Counted from the stretch's first letter, positions 14,080-29,132 are shown. The stretch is 64,000 nt of DNA from Neocallimastix lanati (nom. inval.) (GCA_016946835.1 JACVTC010000137.1:120001-184000); one strand, 5' to 3'. Notes: generated from the sequence alone by a model not told the origin. Program-made: numbers and translations.

Positions 14080-14894
14080 GTACCAACATTCCTTTGCAAT
14101 ATGTCTTGGTTTATTTCATATTCATTTTCTGGTTCCCTTTGTCATTCTTTTGTTTACCAATACTATTTAGTATTACTATGGTATTTTTATTTCCCGGTTT
14201 CAATTCTTTCAGATATTTTAAGTGAGATATTTATTCCTTAAGTAATTTACAGCTATCGTTCCAATTTGCCAAAACATGAAACAATATTTGTTTCAATAAT
14301 TACTTCGTAGGGGAGTGAGGTATAAAAATAATTATATTTCTTTTCTTTAGTACGAGTTTCCCCAAGACGGCCTAATTCTTCAAAAATATTATTTAATTTA
14401 GAGATGAAGAAGGCAATGTTATCATCCTTTTTTATATATAATAGTTTCTTGCTTTTTCTTTAATTCTTTTTTTTTCTTCTTTTAATTTAGTATTATCCTC
14501 CTCTTTAATGGTATTTCAAAATTCATATGTTGAGCATCTCTGAAAATCTAACTTACTTTTTTATTTCATTTTAGATGCTGTTATTTACTAAATATTTAGC
14601 TAAAGCGTCCGCTTTTAACATTTATCTTGTTACGATTGCTTTTGTAATAGAGATTTTAATAGAGATTCAAAATATATAACTTTTAAATGGTTTTGATTCT
14701 TAATATATGGAATGTTTGAATCAAATTTTATTTTTAATTTATCTTTTATAACATAATCATCAATACCGTTTATCTGGAGTAATAATTGCATTTCTGAAAT
14801 CCAGATATTATAATTGTTTGGTGTTTGTATATCCTTCGGACAAATAATATTGAATTCAATCATATTATTTTAGAGTTATTGAGACTCTTAATCT
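14080..14894 (-). mobile_element. Degenerate copia-type gag remnant with PBS, unit 3
   Basis: On the minus strand, a 77-residue frame (14863 to 14630) starts MIEFNIICPKDIQTPNNYN and continues with a W-x6-LLL-x-NG pattern typical of the N-terminus of copia Gag (UBN2/DUF4219 type). Downstream, in broken frames, comes FEELGRLGETRTKEKK and then a YTSLPYE-like motif, matching the later Gag region that ends in a 'sLP' motif. Frameshifts and stops mark it as dead. A candidate primer-binding site (14880-14894) lies just upstream of its ATG. Confidence 0.7.
14880..14894 (-). other. Candidate primer-binding site, tRNA-Lys(CUU) anticodon arm
   Basis: The + strand reads TGAGACTCTTAATCT, which matches the anticodon stem-loop of eukaryotic tRNA-Lys(CUU). 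On the minus (element) strand it is therefore complementary to that tRNA and lies directly before gag. Copia elements are known to prime from an internal half-tRNA fragment. Confidence 0.5.
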
Positions 14895-15108
14895 GAAATT
14901 TTATTTATTTATTTTTTAATTGTTTTTATTTAATCTTTATTTATTTTTTATTTATTATTTTTTATTTGTTAATTTTAGAGAGTTATTCTTTTTTAAAACT
15001 ATTATATAGGAATTTAATTTATCATTAAGTATATTGCATATATTACATTCATCAATTTAATTTATACATTATGTACTAGCTCAATAACATATTACACATT
15101 ACATATAA
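14895..15108. other. AT-rich leader, possible LTR part, unit 3
   Basis: AT-rich sequence between the PBS and the GC-enriched repeat. In element orientation the LTR could end in TTTCA immediately before the PBS. Confidence 0.35.
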
Positions 15109-15272
15109 GCCATAAAATCGTGCTAGAAAATCTCAGCAATAATATGTATGATTAGAGCACCAATGCTGAATAAACAGTAAGGCTGTCCAGTAGGGACTAT
15201 ATCCACAAAGTGTTGTGACTACCTTAATATTCCCATGTCTTGAGGGGGGCATAGGGCGGTACACACCAGAAA
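15109..15272. repeat. GC-enriched repeat, copy 3
   Basis: Third copy of the ~164-bp segment. Its right end reads ACACACCAG instead of ACACAACCGG, a difference shared with copy 4. Confidence 0.5.
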
Positions 15273-16152
15273 TAAAAAAAAAAAAATATTAAGTCATAAA
15301 TGTTATCAGAAAATATATTAATATCATATAATTATTTTAAATATAATACTATTAATTAACTATGATGAACTTTATTTTTAACAATTTTTTATTTTATTTT
15401 ATAATTAAAAATATTTATCAAAATTAAAAACTTTAAAAATTAATAAATTAATAAATTAAAAAATTTAAAAAAATTTAAAAATTTAAAAATATTAATGAAA
15501 TAAAAATGAAATAAATGATAAAAAAAGAGATTAAAAAGATATTAATTAAAATAAATTAATTAAATAATTTAATTTAATATTATATTTCAATAGATTTAAT
15601 TTTAAATTGTATCATTATAATTTTTTCTTGTACGACAGAGAATTTATGAGAGAGACAAAAGTCACCAATAAGAAAAACTTAAAAATAAGAGATAATCTTA
15701 GTTAATAATATGAATTCAACAATTATTTTATTATTGATATTTTTTTTTAATTAAACTAATATTAAATTACATGTAATAAAAAGTTACATGTAATAATAAA
15801 TATTTGAATAATGGATTAAAATATAATAAATTATATATATAAAATATATATCTGATTGAACTAGTTTTAACAGGTTTTATTTTTACAATTATTTATTAAT
15901 ATATATATATATATTTTGGTATAATTGATGAAAGTAAAAGTTCTATTTTTTTTTTATTTTTATTTGGTATGTTTATATATTTTTATATAATGTATAATAT
16001 TAATATAAAGGTAAAAATAAAAATAATAATAAAAAAAAAAGAAATAATTACAAGATATTATATATAACAGTTTTTTTTTTCTTTTAATATTGATAAAATA
16101 AAAAAAAAATTCATCAAATATTATATATATAATTGATTTATTTTTTACTTTA

Positions 16153-16203
<51 letters not shown>

Positions 16204-17585
16204 ATATCAAATTAACATATTTTTTTTAATAAATAACACATTATAGAGTTATGATTTAATAGTAAAGTATTTCCATATATATTTATATTTAATTAAAAAA
16301 ATATTCATTAAAAATATAATATATAATATTAAAAAGAAAAATTAAACAACGATATATAATATTATAATATTATTATTAGTTAATGATTATTATAATATTA
16401 TAATAAATATAATATATTTTTTAATTATTACTATTTAATCAATATATTTTTTTTAATTTATAATTAAAATAAAGCATACCAAATTCAATTCCAATTATTA
16501 AAATAGGAAAAAAAATGCAAAATTATAGAAATTTAGTATTAAGTCATACTTTTTTTTTTATTATAATATAAACAATAATAATTACAAAAAAAAAAAAAAA
16601 AAAAAAAACAGGTCTTACTATTATGAATAATATAAATTGAAATGAGAATATATAAATGTCCAAGAAAATATTAAATATTTACAATAGAAAAAGTTTTTAA
16701 GAAATTTATGATATTTAACTGTCATAATATTATCACAATGATAATCTTACAATTTAATATTTTGATATTTTTTCATGTAATTTTATTTTTTTTTTCTCCG
16801 TTTAATTATTAATTATAATAATTATTAATTTAATTCTGTTATATATACATTTATATATATAATTTATTTTTTTATTATTATTTATTGATTTATAAAAATT
16901 GGTTTCACAATATATATTAATTTTTTCATTTATATAAAATTTAAAATTTGTAAAATGACTTCAGTATTAAATTAAAAAATATATATATAAGTATATATAA
17001 AAATTGTAATTATTTAAGTTTTTTTTTCTAATAGTTCAATAATTTTTTTTTTTTCGTAATACTAAGAAATGCCTATATTTTTAGTAGATAATATTAAAAT
17101 TTTTTTCATTAAAATAAAATATATAACGTTAGGATAATAATAAAAATTAATATAAACAATAATAAGGATGGATGAGATTGATGATATAATTTATTAAAAA
17201 AAATATGATATTGTTAAAATATATAATAATGAAATAATAATAAAAAAAAAGAAAAAAATAGAAAAGAAAAAAATAGAAAAGATAAAAAAGAAAAAAAAAA
17301 AAAAAAGAAAAAGAAAAATATTTTTATTATAAATTTTTCTTTTTAAAAAATAAAAAATAAAAACTATAAATATTAAAAAAATTTTCTTTAGTTTTCATTT
17401 TTTTTTTTAAAATAATTAAAATTAAATAATATATTATTTAATTTAATTTGAAATTTATAATAATAAATTTAACTAAATTTAAAAAAAAATAATAACAATA
17501 ATAAAAAAATATTTAAATATTTATTTATATATTAACATTAAATATATTTCAAAAAAAATTTTTTTTTATTTGATATAAATTAAAA
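15273..17585. other. AT-rich spacer between units 3 and 4
   Basis: No gene seen. It contains a ~41-bp poly-T tract at about 16157-16197 and the 5' flank of gene 4 from 16252. The purine-rich run at about 17240-17320 is shared with unit 6 only. Confidence 0.55.
17166..17180 (+). promoter_or_regulatory. Conserved upstream motif, unit 4
   Basis: Copy of GGATGGATGAGATTG, 406 bp upstream of the gene 4 start codon. Confidence 0.35.
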
Positions 17586-18741
17586 ATGAAACTTATTAAT
17601 ATATTATTTTTATCTTTATTTTTTGTTTATTCTTTAGCTGCCACAAGTAAAAATTCATTAATACATTTATAATTTTCTTTTAAAATTTTATTCTTATAAA
17701 ATTAATAACAAAAAAAATTTTTTTTTATTTAATAATTATATAATACATATAGCTACTAAAACTATTCCAGCTTCTCTTTTATCCAAAAATACCACTAAAA
17801 CTCTTCCAATCGTCAATGCTACATCTAAAACTCTTCCAATTGCCAATGTCACTTCTAAAACTCTTCCAGTAAATAATGTTACTTTTAAAACTCTTCCAAT
17901 TGCTAATGCTACTTCAAAAACTCTTCCAGTAAATAATGCTACTTCTAAAACTCTTCCAATTGCCAATGCTACATCTAAAACTCTTCCAATTGTCAATGCT
18001 ACATCTAAAACTCTTCCAGTAAATAATGTTACTTCTAAAACTCTTCCAATTGTCAATGCTACATCTAAAACTCTTCCAATTGTCAATGCTACATCTAAAA
18101 CTCTTCCAGTAAATAATGTTACTACTAAAACTCTTCCAGTAAACAATGTTACTACTAAAACTCTACCAGTAAATAATGTTACTACTAAAACTCTTCCAGT
18201 AATTAATGTCACTTCCAAAACTCTTCCAATTGCCAATGCTACTTCTAAAACTCTTCCAGTAAATAATGTTACTACTAAAACTCTTCCAGTAAATAATGTT
18301 ACTTCTAAAACTCTTCCAGTAAATAATATTACTACTAAAACTCTTCCAATCGCCAATGCTACTACTAAAACTCTTCCAATCGCCAATGCTACTACTAAAA
18401 CTCTTCCAGTAAATAATGTTACTACTAAAACTATTCCAGTAAATAATGTTACTACTAAAACTCTTCCAGTAAATAATGTTACTACTAAAACTCTTCCAGT
18501 AAATAATATTACTACAAAGACTATTCCAATTACCATAACTACTACTTCTTCTAACACAAGCGTTCAAACTAACTCATCAGATTATCATTATAGTTGTGGA
18601 GCTCAAGATTGGGATTGTAAAACTCAAAAATCTAATGAATGTTATGCCACTCTTAATCAATGTTGGACTCAGCCATGGGATTCATCACTTCCAGAAAAAT
18701 GTAATGCCATTAATGCTGTCTGTGCTAAAATTTGGAGTTAA
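17586..18741 (+). CDS. Secreted sequon-repeat glycoprotein, array gene 4
   Basis: Exon 1 is 17586-17646, the intron 17647-17752 and exon 2 17753-18741, giving 349 residues with 25 repeats. The final repeat is degenerate (KTIPITITT) and has lost its Asn, as in genes 5 and 6. The Cys module begins DYHYSC where all the others have DYYYSC. The repeat order is the same as gene 6 except for one extra IVNAT repeat near 18040-18090, so genes 4 and 6 are very recent duplicates. Confidence 0.85.
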
Positions 18742-19124
18742 AAAAAATATTCAATAAATAAAAAATAATAAGAATTAAAAAAGATAAAGTAAAAAAAAAA
18801 TTAAATAAAAAAAAATAATATTAATAAAAATTTTAAAATTAAAAAACAAAAATAAAACAAACAATATATATAAAAATTATAATAAAAAAATTTTATGTAA
18901 TTGTATTATATATATATATTATTATTATTAATTATATAATAATTTAAATAAAAAATTAAATATATATATAATAATATATAATCATTAGTAAAAAGAACTA
19001 AACAGACAAAAAATTATAAAAATCATAATTAATAATTTTTTATTAATAAGCAATTCAATAGAGATATAAATAAACTATAATAATAATAATAGTAATAATA
19101 ATAAAAAAGAACAATTTTAATACA

Positions 19125-19170
<46 letters not shown>

Positions 19171-19299
19171 TTATTTTTAATTATTTTTATTACTTTTTTT
19201 GTGGTATATTAAGAAAAAAAATATTATTTAAAATTTCATTATATTCCCTTTTTATAGAACTTTTTTTTTGTAATTTATTTAATTTTATTATTATTATTA

Positions 19300-19339
<40 letters not shown>

Positions 19340-19640
19340 TTATTATTATTGTTATTTTGGTAAAATAAGATTAATGTTTCGAAATTATTTAATTTTTTGT
19401 TGCTTTTACCATTTTATTTATATATATAAAGGAAGTTTACTTATATTCATAAATATATTTATATTCAAATAATTAATTTTAAAAAATAAATAAAAAATAA
19501 AAGTTATAAAATAGAAATAAAAATAGAAATAAACATCATCAAACAATAAAATAAAAATAAAAAAAAGTATTCATCTTTTTTTTTTTTTATTTTTATTTCA
19601 TATTATATATATCTATATATTCAATTATCATTATTATTCT
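18742..19640. other. 3' flank of array gene 4
   Basis: AT-rich with a poly-T tract at about 19127-19169 and an ATT tract at about 19290-19352. The bases immediately after the stop resemble the gene 5 flank rather than the gene 6 flank, although the coding regions of 4 and 6 are nearly identical. Confidence 0.55.
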
Positions 19641-20468
19641 TATTTTTTTAGTTGTACCAATATTCCTTTGCAATATGTCTTGGTTTATTTCATATTCATT
19701 TTCTGGTTCCCTTTGTCATTCTTTTGTTTACCAATACTATTTAGTATTACTATGGTATTTTTATTTCCCGGTTTCAATTCTTTCAGATATTTTAAGTGAG
19801 ATATTTATTCCTTAAGTAATTTACAGCTATCGTTCCAATTTGCCAAAACATAAAACAATATTTGTTTCAATAATTACTTCGTAGGGGAGTGAGGTATAAA
19901 AATAATTATATTTCTTTTCTTTAGTACGAGTTTCCCCAAGACGGCCTAATTCTTCAAAAATATTATTTAATTCAGAGATGAAGAAGGCAATGTTATCATC
20001 CTTTTTTATATATAATAGTTTCTTGCTTTTTCTTTAATTCTTTTTTTTTCTTCTTTTAATTTAGTATTATCCTCCTCTTTAATGGTATTTCAAAATTCAT
20101 ATGTTGAGCATCTCTGAAAATCTAACTTACTTTTTTATTTCATTTTAGATGCTGTTATTTACTAAATATTTAGCTAAAGCGTCCGCTTTTAACATTTATC
20201 TTGTTACGATTGCTTTTGTAATAGAGATTTTAATAGAGATTCAAAATATATAACTTTTAAATGGTTTTGATTCTTAATATATGGAATGTTTGAATCAAAT
20301 TTTATTTTTAATTTATCTTTTATAACATAATCATCAATACCGTTTATCTGGAGTAATAATTGCATTTCTGAAATCCAGATATTATAATTGTTTGGTGTTT
20401 GTATATCCTTCGGACAAATAATATTGAATTCAATCATATTATTTTAGAGTTATTGAGACTCTTAATCT
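19641..20468 (-). mobile_element. Degenerate copia-type gag remnant with PBS, unit 4
   Basis: Nearly identical to the unit 3 remnant. The 77-residue N-terminal Gag frame lies at 20437-20204, with the same broken frames downstream. The candidate PBS TGAGACTCTTAATCT is at 20454-20468. The shared lesions show that the dead element was copied together with the host unit and did not insert independently. Confidence 0.7.
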
Positions 20469-20682
20469 GAAATTTTATTTATTTATTTTTTAATTGTTTT
20501 TATTTAATCTTTATTTATTTTTTATTTATTATTTTTTATTTGTTAATTTTAGAGAGTTATTCTTTTTTAAAACTATTATATAGGAATTTAATTTATCATT
20601 AAGTATATTGCATATATTACATTCATCAATTTAATTTATACATTATGTACTAGCTCAATAACATATTACACATTACATATAA

Positions 20683-20846
20683 GCCATAAAATCGTGCTAG
20701 AAAATCTCAGCAATAATATGTATGATTAGAGCACCAATGCTGAATAAACAGTAAGGCTGTCCAGTAGGGACTATATCCACAAAGTGTTGTGACTACCTTA
20801 ATATTCCCATGTCTTGAGGGGGGCATAGGGCGGTACACACCAGAAA
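20683..20846. repeat. GC-enriched repeat, copy 4
   Basis: Fourth copy of the ~164-bp segment, matching copy 3 including the ACACACCAG end. Confidence 0.5.
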
Positions 20847-21745
20847 TAAAAAAAAAAAAATATTAAGTCATAAATGTTATCAGAAAATATATTAATATCA
20901 TATAATTATTTTAAATATAATACTATTAATTAACTATGATGAACTTTATTTTTAACAATTTTTTATTTTATTTTATAATTAAAAATATTTATCAAAATTA
21001 AAAACTTTAAAAATTAATAAATTAATAAATTAAAAAATTTAAAAAAATTTAAAAATTTAAAAATATTAATGAAATAAAAATGAAATAAATGATAAAAAAA
21101 GAGATTAAAAAGATATTAATTAAAATAAATTAATTAAATAATTTAATTTAATATTATATTTCAATAGATTTAATTTTAAATTGTTTCATTATCATTATTA
21201 TTATCATTATAATTTTTTCTTGTACGACAGAGAATTTATGAGAGAGACAAAAGTCACCAATAAGAAAAACTTAAAAATAAGAGATAATCTTAGTTAATAA
21301 TATGAATTCAACAATTATTTTATTATTGATATTTTTTTTTAATTAAACTAATATTAAATTACATGTAATAAAAAGTTACATGTAATAATAAATATTTGAA
21401 TAATGGATTAAAATATAATAAATTATATATATAAAATATATATCTGATTGAACTAGTTTTAACAGGTTTTATTTTTACAATTATTTATTAATATATATAT
21501 ATATATTTTGGTATAATTGATGAAAGTAAAAGTTCTATTTTTTTTTTTATTTTTATTTGGTATGTTTATATATTTTTATATAATGTATAATATTAATATA
21601 AAGGTAAAAATAAAAATAATAATAAAAAAAAAAGAAATAATTACAAGATATTATATATAACAGTTTTTTTTTTCTTTTAATATTGATAAAATAAAAAAAA
21701 AATTCATCAAATATTATATATATAATTGATTTATTTTTTACTTTA

Positions 21746-21797
<52 letters not shown>

Positions 21798-23190
21798 ATA
21801 TCAAATTAACATATTTTTTTTTAATAAATAACACATTATAGAGTTATGATTTAATAGTAAAGTATTTCCATATATATTTATATTTAATTAAAAAAAATAT
21901 TCATTAAAAATATAATATATAATATTAAAAAGAAAAATTAAACAACGATATATAATATTATAATATTATTATTAGTTAATGATTATTATAATATTATAAT
22001 AAATATAATATATTTTTTAATTATTACTATTTAATCAATATATTTTTTTTAATTTATAATTAAAATAAAGCATACCAAATTCAATTCCAATTATTAAAAT
22101 AGGAAAAAAAATGCAAAATTATAGAAATTTAGTATTAAGTCATACTTTTTTTTTATTATAATATAAACAATAATAATTACAAAAAAAAAAAAAAAAAAAA
22201 AAAAAACAGGTCTTACTATTATGAATAATATAAATTGAAATGAGAATATATAAATGTCCAAGAAAATATTAAATATTTACAATAGAAAAAGTTTTTAAGA
22301 AATTTATGATATTTAACTGTCATAATATTATCACAATGATAATCTTACAATTTAATATTTTGATATTTTTTCATGTAATTTTATTTTTTTTTCTCCGTTT
22401 AATTATTAATTATAATAATTATTAATTTAATTCTGTTATATATACATTTATATATATAATTTATTTTTTTATTATTATTTATTGATTTATAAAAATTGGT
22501 TTCACAATTTATATTAATTTTTTCATTTATATAAAATTTAAAATTTGTAAAATGACTTCAGTATTAAATTAAAAATATATATATATTTTATAATTATATA
22601 TTAAAATTGTAATTATATAAGTTTTTTTTTTTTTTAATAGTTCAATAATTTTTTTTTTTTTGAAATACTAAGAAATGCTTATATTTTTAGTAGATAATAT
22701 TAAAATTTTTTTCATTAAAATAAAATATATAACGTTAGGATAATAATAAAAATTAATATAAACAATAATAAGGATGGATGAGATTGATGATATAATTTAT
22801 TAAAAAAATTATGATATTGTTAAAATATATAATAATGAAATAATAATAATAAAAAAAAAAAATAGAAAAGAAAAAAAAGGAAAAAGAAAAAGGAAAAGAA
22901 AAATATTTTTATTATAAATTTTTCTTTTTAAAAAATAAAAAAATAAAAACTATAAATATTAAAAAATTTTTCTTTAGTTTTCATGTTTTTTTTTTTTTTA
23001 AAAAATTAAAATTAAATAATATATTATTTAATTTAATTTGAAATTTATAATAATAATATTAACTAAATTTTTAAAAAAAAATAATAATAATAACAATAAT
23101 ATAAAAATATATAAATAATTATTTATATATTATATATTAACATTAGATATTTTTTAAAAAAATTTTTTTTTTATTTTATATAAATTAAAA
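20847..23190. other. AT-rich spacer between units 4 and 5
   Basis: No gene seen. It contains a poly-T tract of about 43 bp (21749-21791), poly-A near 22181-22206 and the 5' flank of gene 5 from 21847. Confidence 0.55.
22772..22786 (+). promoter_or_regulatory. Conserved upstream motif, unit 5
   Basis: Copy of GGATGGATGAGATTG, 405 bp upstream of the gene 5 start codon. Confidence 0.35.
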
Positions 23191-24411
23191 ATGAAACTTA
23201 TTAATATATTATTTTTATCTTTATTTTTTGTTTATTCTTTAGCTGCCACAAGTAAAAATTCATTAATATTTTTATAATTTTCTTTAAAAATTTTATTTTT
23301 ATTAAATTAATAACAAAAAAAAAATTTTTTTTTTTTATTTAATTATTTTATAATACATATAGCTACTAAAACTATTCCAGATTCTCTTTTATCCAAAAAT
23401 ACCACTAAAACTCTTCCAATCGTCAATGCTATATCTAAAACTCTTCCAATTGCCAATGTCACTTCTAAAACTCTTCCAGTAAATAATGTTACTACTAAAA
23501 CTCTTCCAGTAAATAATGTCACTTCTAAAACTCTTCCAATTGCCAATGCTACTTCTAAAACTCTTCCAATTGCCAACGTTACTTCTAAAACTTTTCCAAT
23601 TGCCAATGTTACTACTAAAACTCTTCCAGTAAATAATGTTACTACTAAAACTCTTCCAGTAAGTAATGTTACTTCTAAAACTCTACCAGTAAATAATGTT
23701 ACTACTAAAACTCTTCCAGTAAATAATGTTACTACTAAAACTCTTCCAGTAAACAATGTTACTTCTAAAACTCTTCCAGTAAATAATGTTACTTCTAAAA
23801 CTCTTCCAATTGCCAATGCTACTTCAAAAACTCTTCCAGTAAATAATGTTACTTCTAAAACTCTTCCAGTAAATAATGTTACTACTAAAACTCTTCCAAT
23901 CTCTAATGCTACTTCTAAAACTCTTCCAATTGCCAACGTTACTTCTAAAACTTTTCCAATTGCCAATGTTACTACTAAAACTCTTCCAGTAAATAATGTT
24001 ACTACTAAAACTCTTCCAGTAAATAATGTTACTACTAAAACTCTTCCAGTAAATAATGTTACTACTAAAACTCTTCCAGTAAATAATGTTACTACTAAAA
24101 CTCTTCCAGTAAATAATGTCACTACTAAAACTCTTCCAATTGCCAATGTTACTACTAAAACTCTTCCAGTAAATAATATTACTACAAAGACTATTCCAAT
24201 TACCATAACTACTACTTCTTCTAACACAAGCGTTCAAACTAACTCATCAGATTATTATTATAGTTGTGGAGCTCAAGATTGGGATTGTAAAACTCAAAAA
24301 TCTAATGAATGTTATGCCACCCTTAATCAATGTTGGACTCAGCCATGGGATTCATCACTTCCAGAAAAATGTAATGCCATTAATGCTGTCTGTGCTAAAA
24401 TTTGGAGTTAA
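23191..24411 (+). CDS. Secreted sequon-repeat glycoprotein, array gene 5
   Basis: Exon 1 is 23191-23251, the intron 23252-23362 (111 bp) and exon 2 23363-24411, giving 369 residues with 27 repeats. The leader reads TIPDSLLSKNTT (Asp instead of Ala). One early repeat reads IVNAIS and so loses its sequon, and the final repeat has lost Asn. A short block with the rare variants AACGTT and KTFP occurs twice, 360 bp (12 repeats) apart (near 23579 and 23939), again showing internal block duplication. The Cys module is unchanged. Confidence 0.85.
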
Positions 24412-25526
<1,115 letters not shown>

Positions 25527-25690
25527 GCCATAAAATCGTGCTAGAAAATCTCAGCAATAATATGTATGATTAGAGCGCCAATGCTGAATAAACAGTAAGG
25601 CTGTCCAGTAGGGACTATATCCACAAAGTATTGTAACTACCTTAATATTCCCATGTTTTGAGGGGGGCATAGGGCGGTACACAACCGGAA
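25527..25690. repeat. GC-enriched repeat, copy 5
   Basis: Fifth and last copy of the ~164-bp segment, with the ACACAACCGG end shared with copies 1 and 2. Unit 6 has no copy. Confidence 0.5.
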
Positions 25691-26575
25691 ATAAAAAAAT
25701 ATATATATATATATATAAGTCATAAATGTTATCAGAAAATATATTAATATCTTATAATTATTTTAAATATAATATTATTAATTAACTATGATGAACTTTA
25801 TTTTTAATATTTTTTTTATTTATAATTAAAAATATTTTCAAAATTAAAAACTTTAAAAATTAATAAATTAATAAATTAAAAAATTTAAAAAATTAATGAA
25901 ATAAAAATGAAATAAATGATAAAAAAAAGAGATTAAAAAGATATTAATTAAAATAAATTAATTAAATAATTTAATTAAATATTATATTTCAATAGATTTA
26001 ATTTTAAATTGTTTCATTATCATTATTATTATCATTATAATTTTTTCTTGTACGACAGAGAATTTATGAGAGAGACAAAAGTCACCAATAAGAAAAACTT
26101 AAAAATAAGAGATAATCTTAGTTAATAATATGAATTCAACAATTATTTTATTATTGATATTTTTTTTTAATTAAACTAATATTAAATTACATGTAATAAA
26201 AAGTTACATGTAATAATAAATATTTGAATAATGGATTAAAATATAATAAATTATATATATAAAATATATATCTGATTGAACTAGTTTTAACAGGTTTTAT
26301 TTTTACAATTATTTATTAATATATATATATATATTTTGGTATAATTGATGAAAGTAAAAGTTCTATTTTTTTTTTTATTTTTATTTGGTATGTTTATATA
26401 TTTTTATATAATGTATAATATTAATATAAAGGTAAAAATAAAAATAATAATAAAAAAAAAAAGAAATAATTACAAGATATTATATATAACAGTTTTTTTT
26501 TTCTTTTAATATTGATAAAATAAAAAAAAAAATTCATCAAATATTATATATATAATTGATTTATTTTTTACTTTA

Positions 26576-26624
<49 letters not shown>

Positions 26625-28006
26625 ATATCAAATTAACATATTTTTTTTAATAAATAACACATTATAGAGTTATGATTTAATAGTAAAGTATTTCCATATA
26701 TATTTATATTTAATTAAAAAAATATTCATTAAAAATATAATATATAATATTAAAAAGAAAAATTAAACAACGATATATAATATTATAATATTATTATTAG
26801 TTAATGATTATTATAATATTATAATAAATATAATATATTTTTTAATTATTACTATTTAATCAATATATTTTTTTTAATTTATAATTAAAATAAAGCATAC
26901 CAAATTCAATTCCAATTATTAAAATAGGAAAAAAAATGCAAAATTATAGAAATTTAGTATTAAGTCATACTTTTTTTTATTATAATATAAACAATAATAA
27001 TTACAAAAAAAAAAAAAAAAAAAAAAAAACAGGTCTTACTATTATGAATAATATAAATTGAAATGAGAATATATAAATGTCCAAGAAAATATTAAATATT
27101 TACAATAGAAAAAGTTTTTAAGAAATTTATGATATTTAACTGTCATAATATTATCACAATGATAATCTTACAATTTAATATTTTGATATTTTTTCATGTA
27201 ATTTTATTTTTTTTTTCTCCGTTTAATTATTAATTATAATAATTATTAATTTAATTCTGTTATATATACATTTATATATATAATTTATTTTTTTATTATT
27301 ATTTATTGATTTATAAAAATTGGTTTCACAATATATATTAATTTTTTCATTTATATAAAATTTAAAATTTGTAAAATGACTTCAGTATTAAATTAAAAAA
27401 TATATATATAAGTATATATAAAAATTGTAATTATTTAAGTTTTTTTTTCTAATAGTTCAATAATTTTTTTTTTTTCGTAATACTAAGAAATGCCTATATT
27501 TTTAGTAGATAATATTAAAATTTTTTTCATTAAAATAAAATATATAACGTTAGGATAATAATAAAAATTAATATAAACAATAATAAGGATGGATGAGATT
27601 GATGATATAATTTATTAAAAAAAATATGATATTGTTAAAATATATAATAATGAAATAATAATAAAAAAAAAGAAAAAAATAGAAAAGAAAAAAATAGAAA
27701 AGATAAAAAAGAAAAAAAAAAAAAAAGAAAAAGAAAAATATTTTTATTATAAATTTTTCTTTTTAAAAAATAAAAAATAAAAACTATAAATATTAAAAAA
27801 ATTTTCTTTAGTTTTCATTTTTTTTTTTTAAAATAATTAAAATTAAATAATATATTATTTAATTTAATTTGAAATTTATAATAATAAATTTAACTAAATT
27901 TAAAAAAAAATAATAACAATAATAAAAAAATATTTAAATATTTATTTATATATTAACATTAAATATATTTCAAAAAAAATTTTTTTTTATTTGATATAAA
28001 TTAAAA
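25691..28006. other. AT-rich spacer between units 5 and 6
   Basis: No gene seen. It contains a poly-T tract at about 26578-26618, poly-A near 27006-27029 and the 5' flank of gene 6 from 26673. This flank is almost identical to that of gene 4, including the purine run at 27660-27740. Confidence 0.55.
27587..27601 (+). promoter_or_regulatory. Conserved upstream motif, unit 6
   Basis: Copy of GGATGGATGAGATTG, 406 bp upstream of the gene 6 start codon, the same spacing as in unit 4. Confidence 0.35.
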
Positions 28007-29132
28007 ATGAAACTTATTAATATATTATTTTTATCTTTATTTTTTGTTTATTCTTTAGCTGCCACAAGTAAAAATTCATTAATACATTTATAATTTTCTT
28101 TTAAAATTTTATTCTTATAAAATTAATAACAAAAAAAATTTTTTTTTATTTAATAATTATATAATACATATAGCTACTAAAACTATTCCAGCTTCTCTTT
28201 TATCCAAAAATACCACTAAAACTCTTCCAATCGTCAATGCTACATCTAAAACTCTTCCAATTGCCAATGTCACTTCTAAAACTCTTCCAGTAAATAATGT
28301 TACTTTTAAAACTCTTCCAATTGCTAATGCTACTTCAAAAACTCTTCCAGTAAATAATGCTACTTCTAAAACTCTTCCAATTGCCAATGCTACATCTAAA
28401 ACTCTTCCAATTGTCAATGCTACATCTAAAACTCTTCCAGTAAATAATGTTACTTCTAAAACTCTTCCAATTGTCAATGCTACATCTAAAACTCTTCCAG
28501 TAAATAATGTTACTACTAAAACTCTTCCAGTAAACAATGTTACTACTAAAACTCTACCAGTAAATAATGTTACTACTAAAACTCTTCCAGTAATTAATGT
28601 CACTTCCAAAACTCTTCCAATTGCCAATGCTACTTCTAAAACTCTTCCAGTAAATAATGTTACTACTAAAACTCTTCCAGTAAATAATGTTACTTCTAAA
28701 ACTCTTCCAGTAAATAATATTACTACTAAAACTCTTCCAATCGCCAATGCTACTACTAAAACTCTTCCAATCGCCAATGCTACTACTAAAACTCTTCCAG
28801 TAAATAATGTTACTACTAAAACTATTCCAGTAAATAATGTTACTACTAAAACTCTTCCAGTAAATAATGTTACTACTAAAACTCTTCCAGTAAATAATAT
28901 TACTACAAAGACTATTCCAATTACCATAACTACTACTTCTTCTAACACAAGCGTTCAAACTAACTCATCAGATTATTATTATAGTTGTGGAGCTCAAGAT
29001 TGGGATTGTAAAACTCAAAAATCTAATGAATGTTATGCCACTCTTAATCAATGTTGGACTCAGCCATGGGATTCATCACTTCCAGAAAAATGTAATGCCA
29101 TTAATGCTGTCTGTGCTAAAATTTGGAGTTAA
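28007..29132 (+). CDS. Secreted sequon-repeat glycoprotein, array gene 6
   Basis: Exon 1 is 28007-28067, the intron 28068-28173 and exon 2 28174-29132, giving 339 residues. This is the shortest copy, with 24 repeats. It matches gene 4 repeat by repeat but lacks one IVNAT unit. The Cys module has the common DYYYSC start. Sequence after the stop follows gene 3, so the unit looks like a mosaic of a unit 4-type 5' part and a unit 3-type 3' part. Confidence 0.85.
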
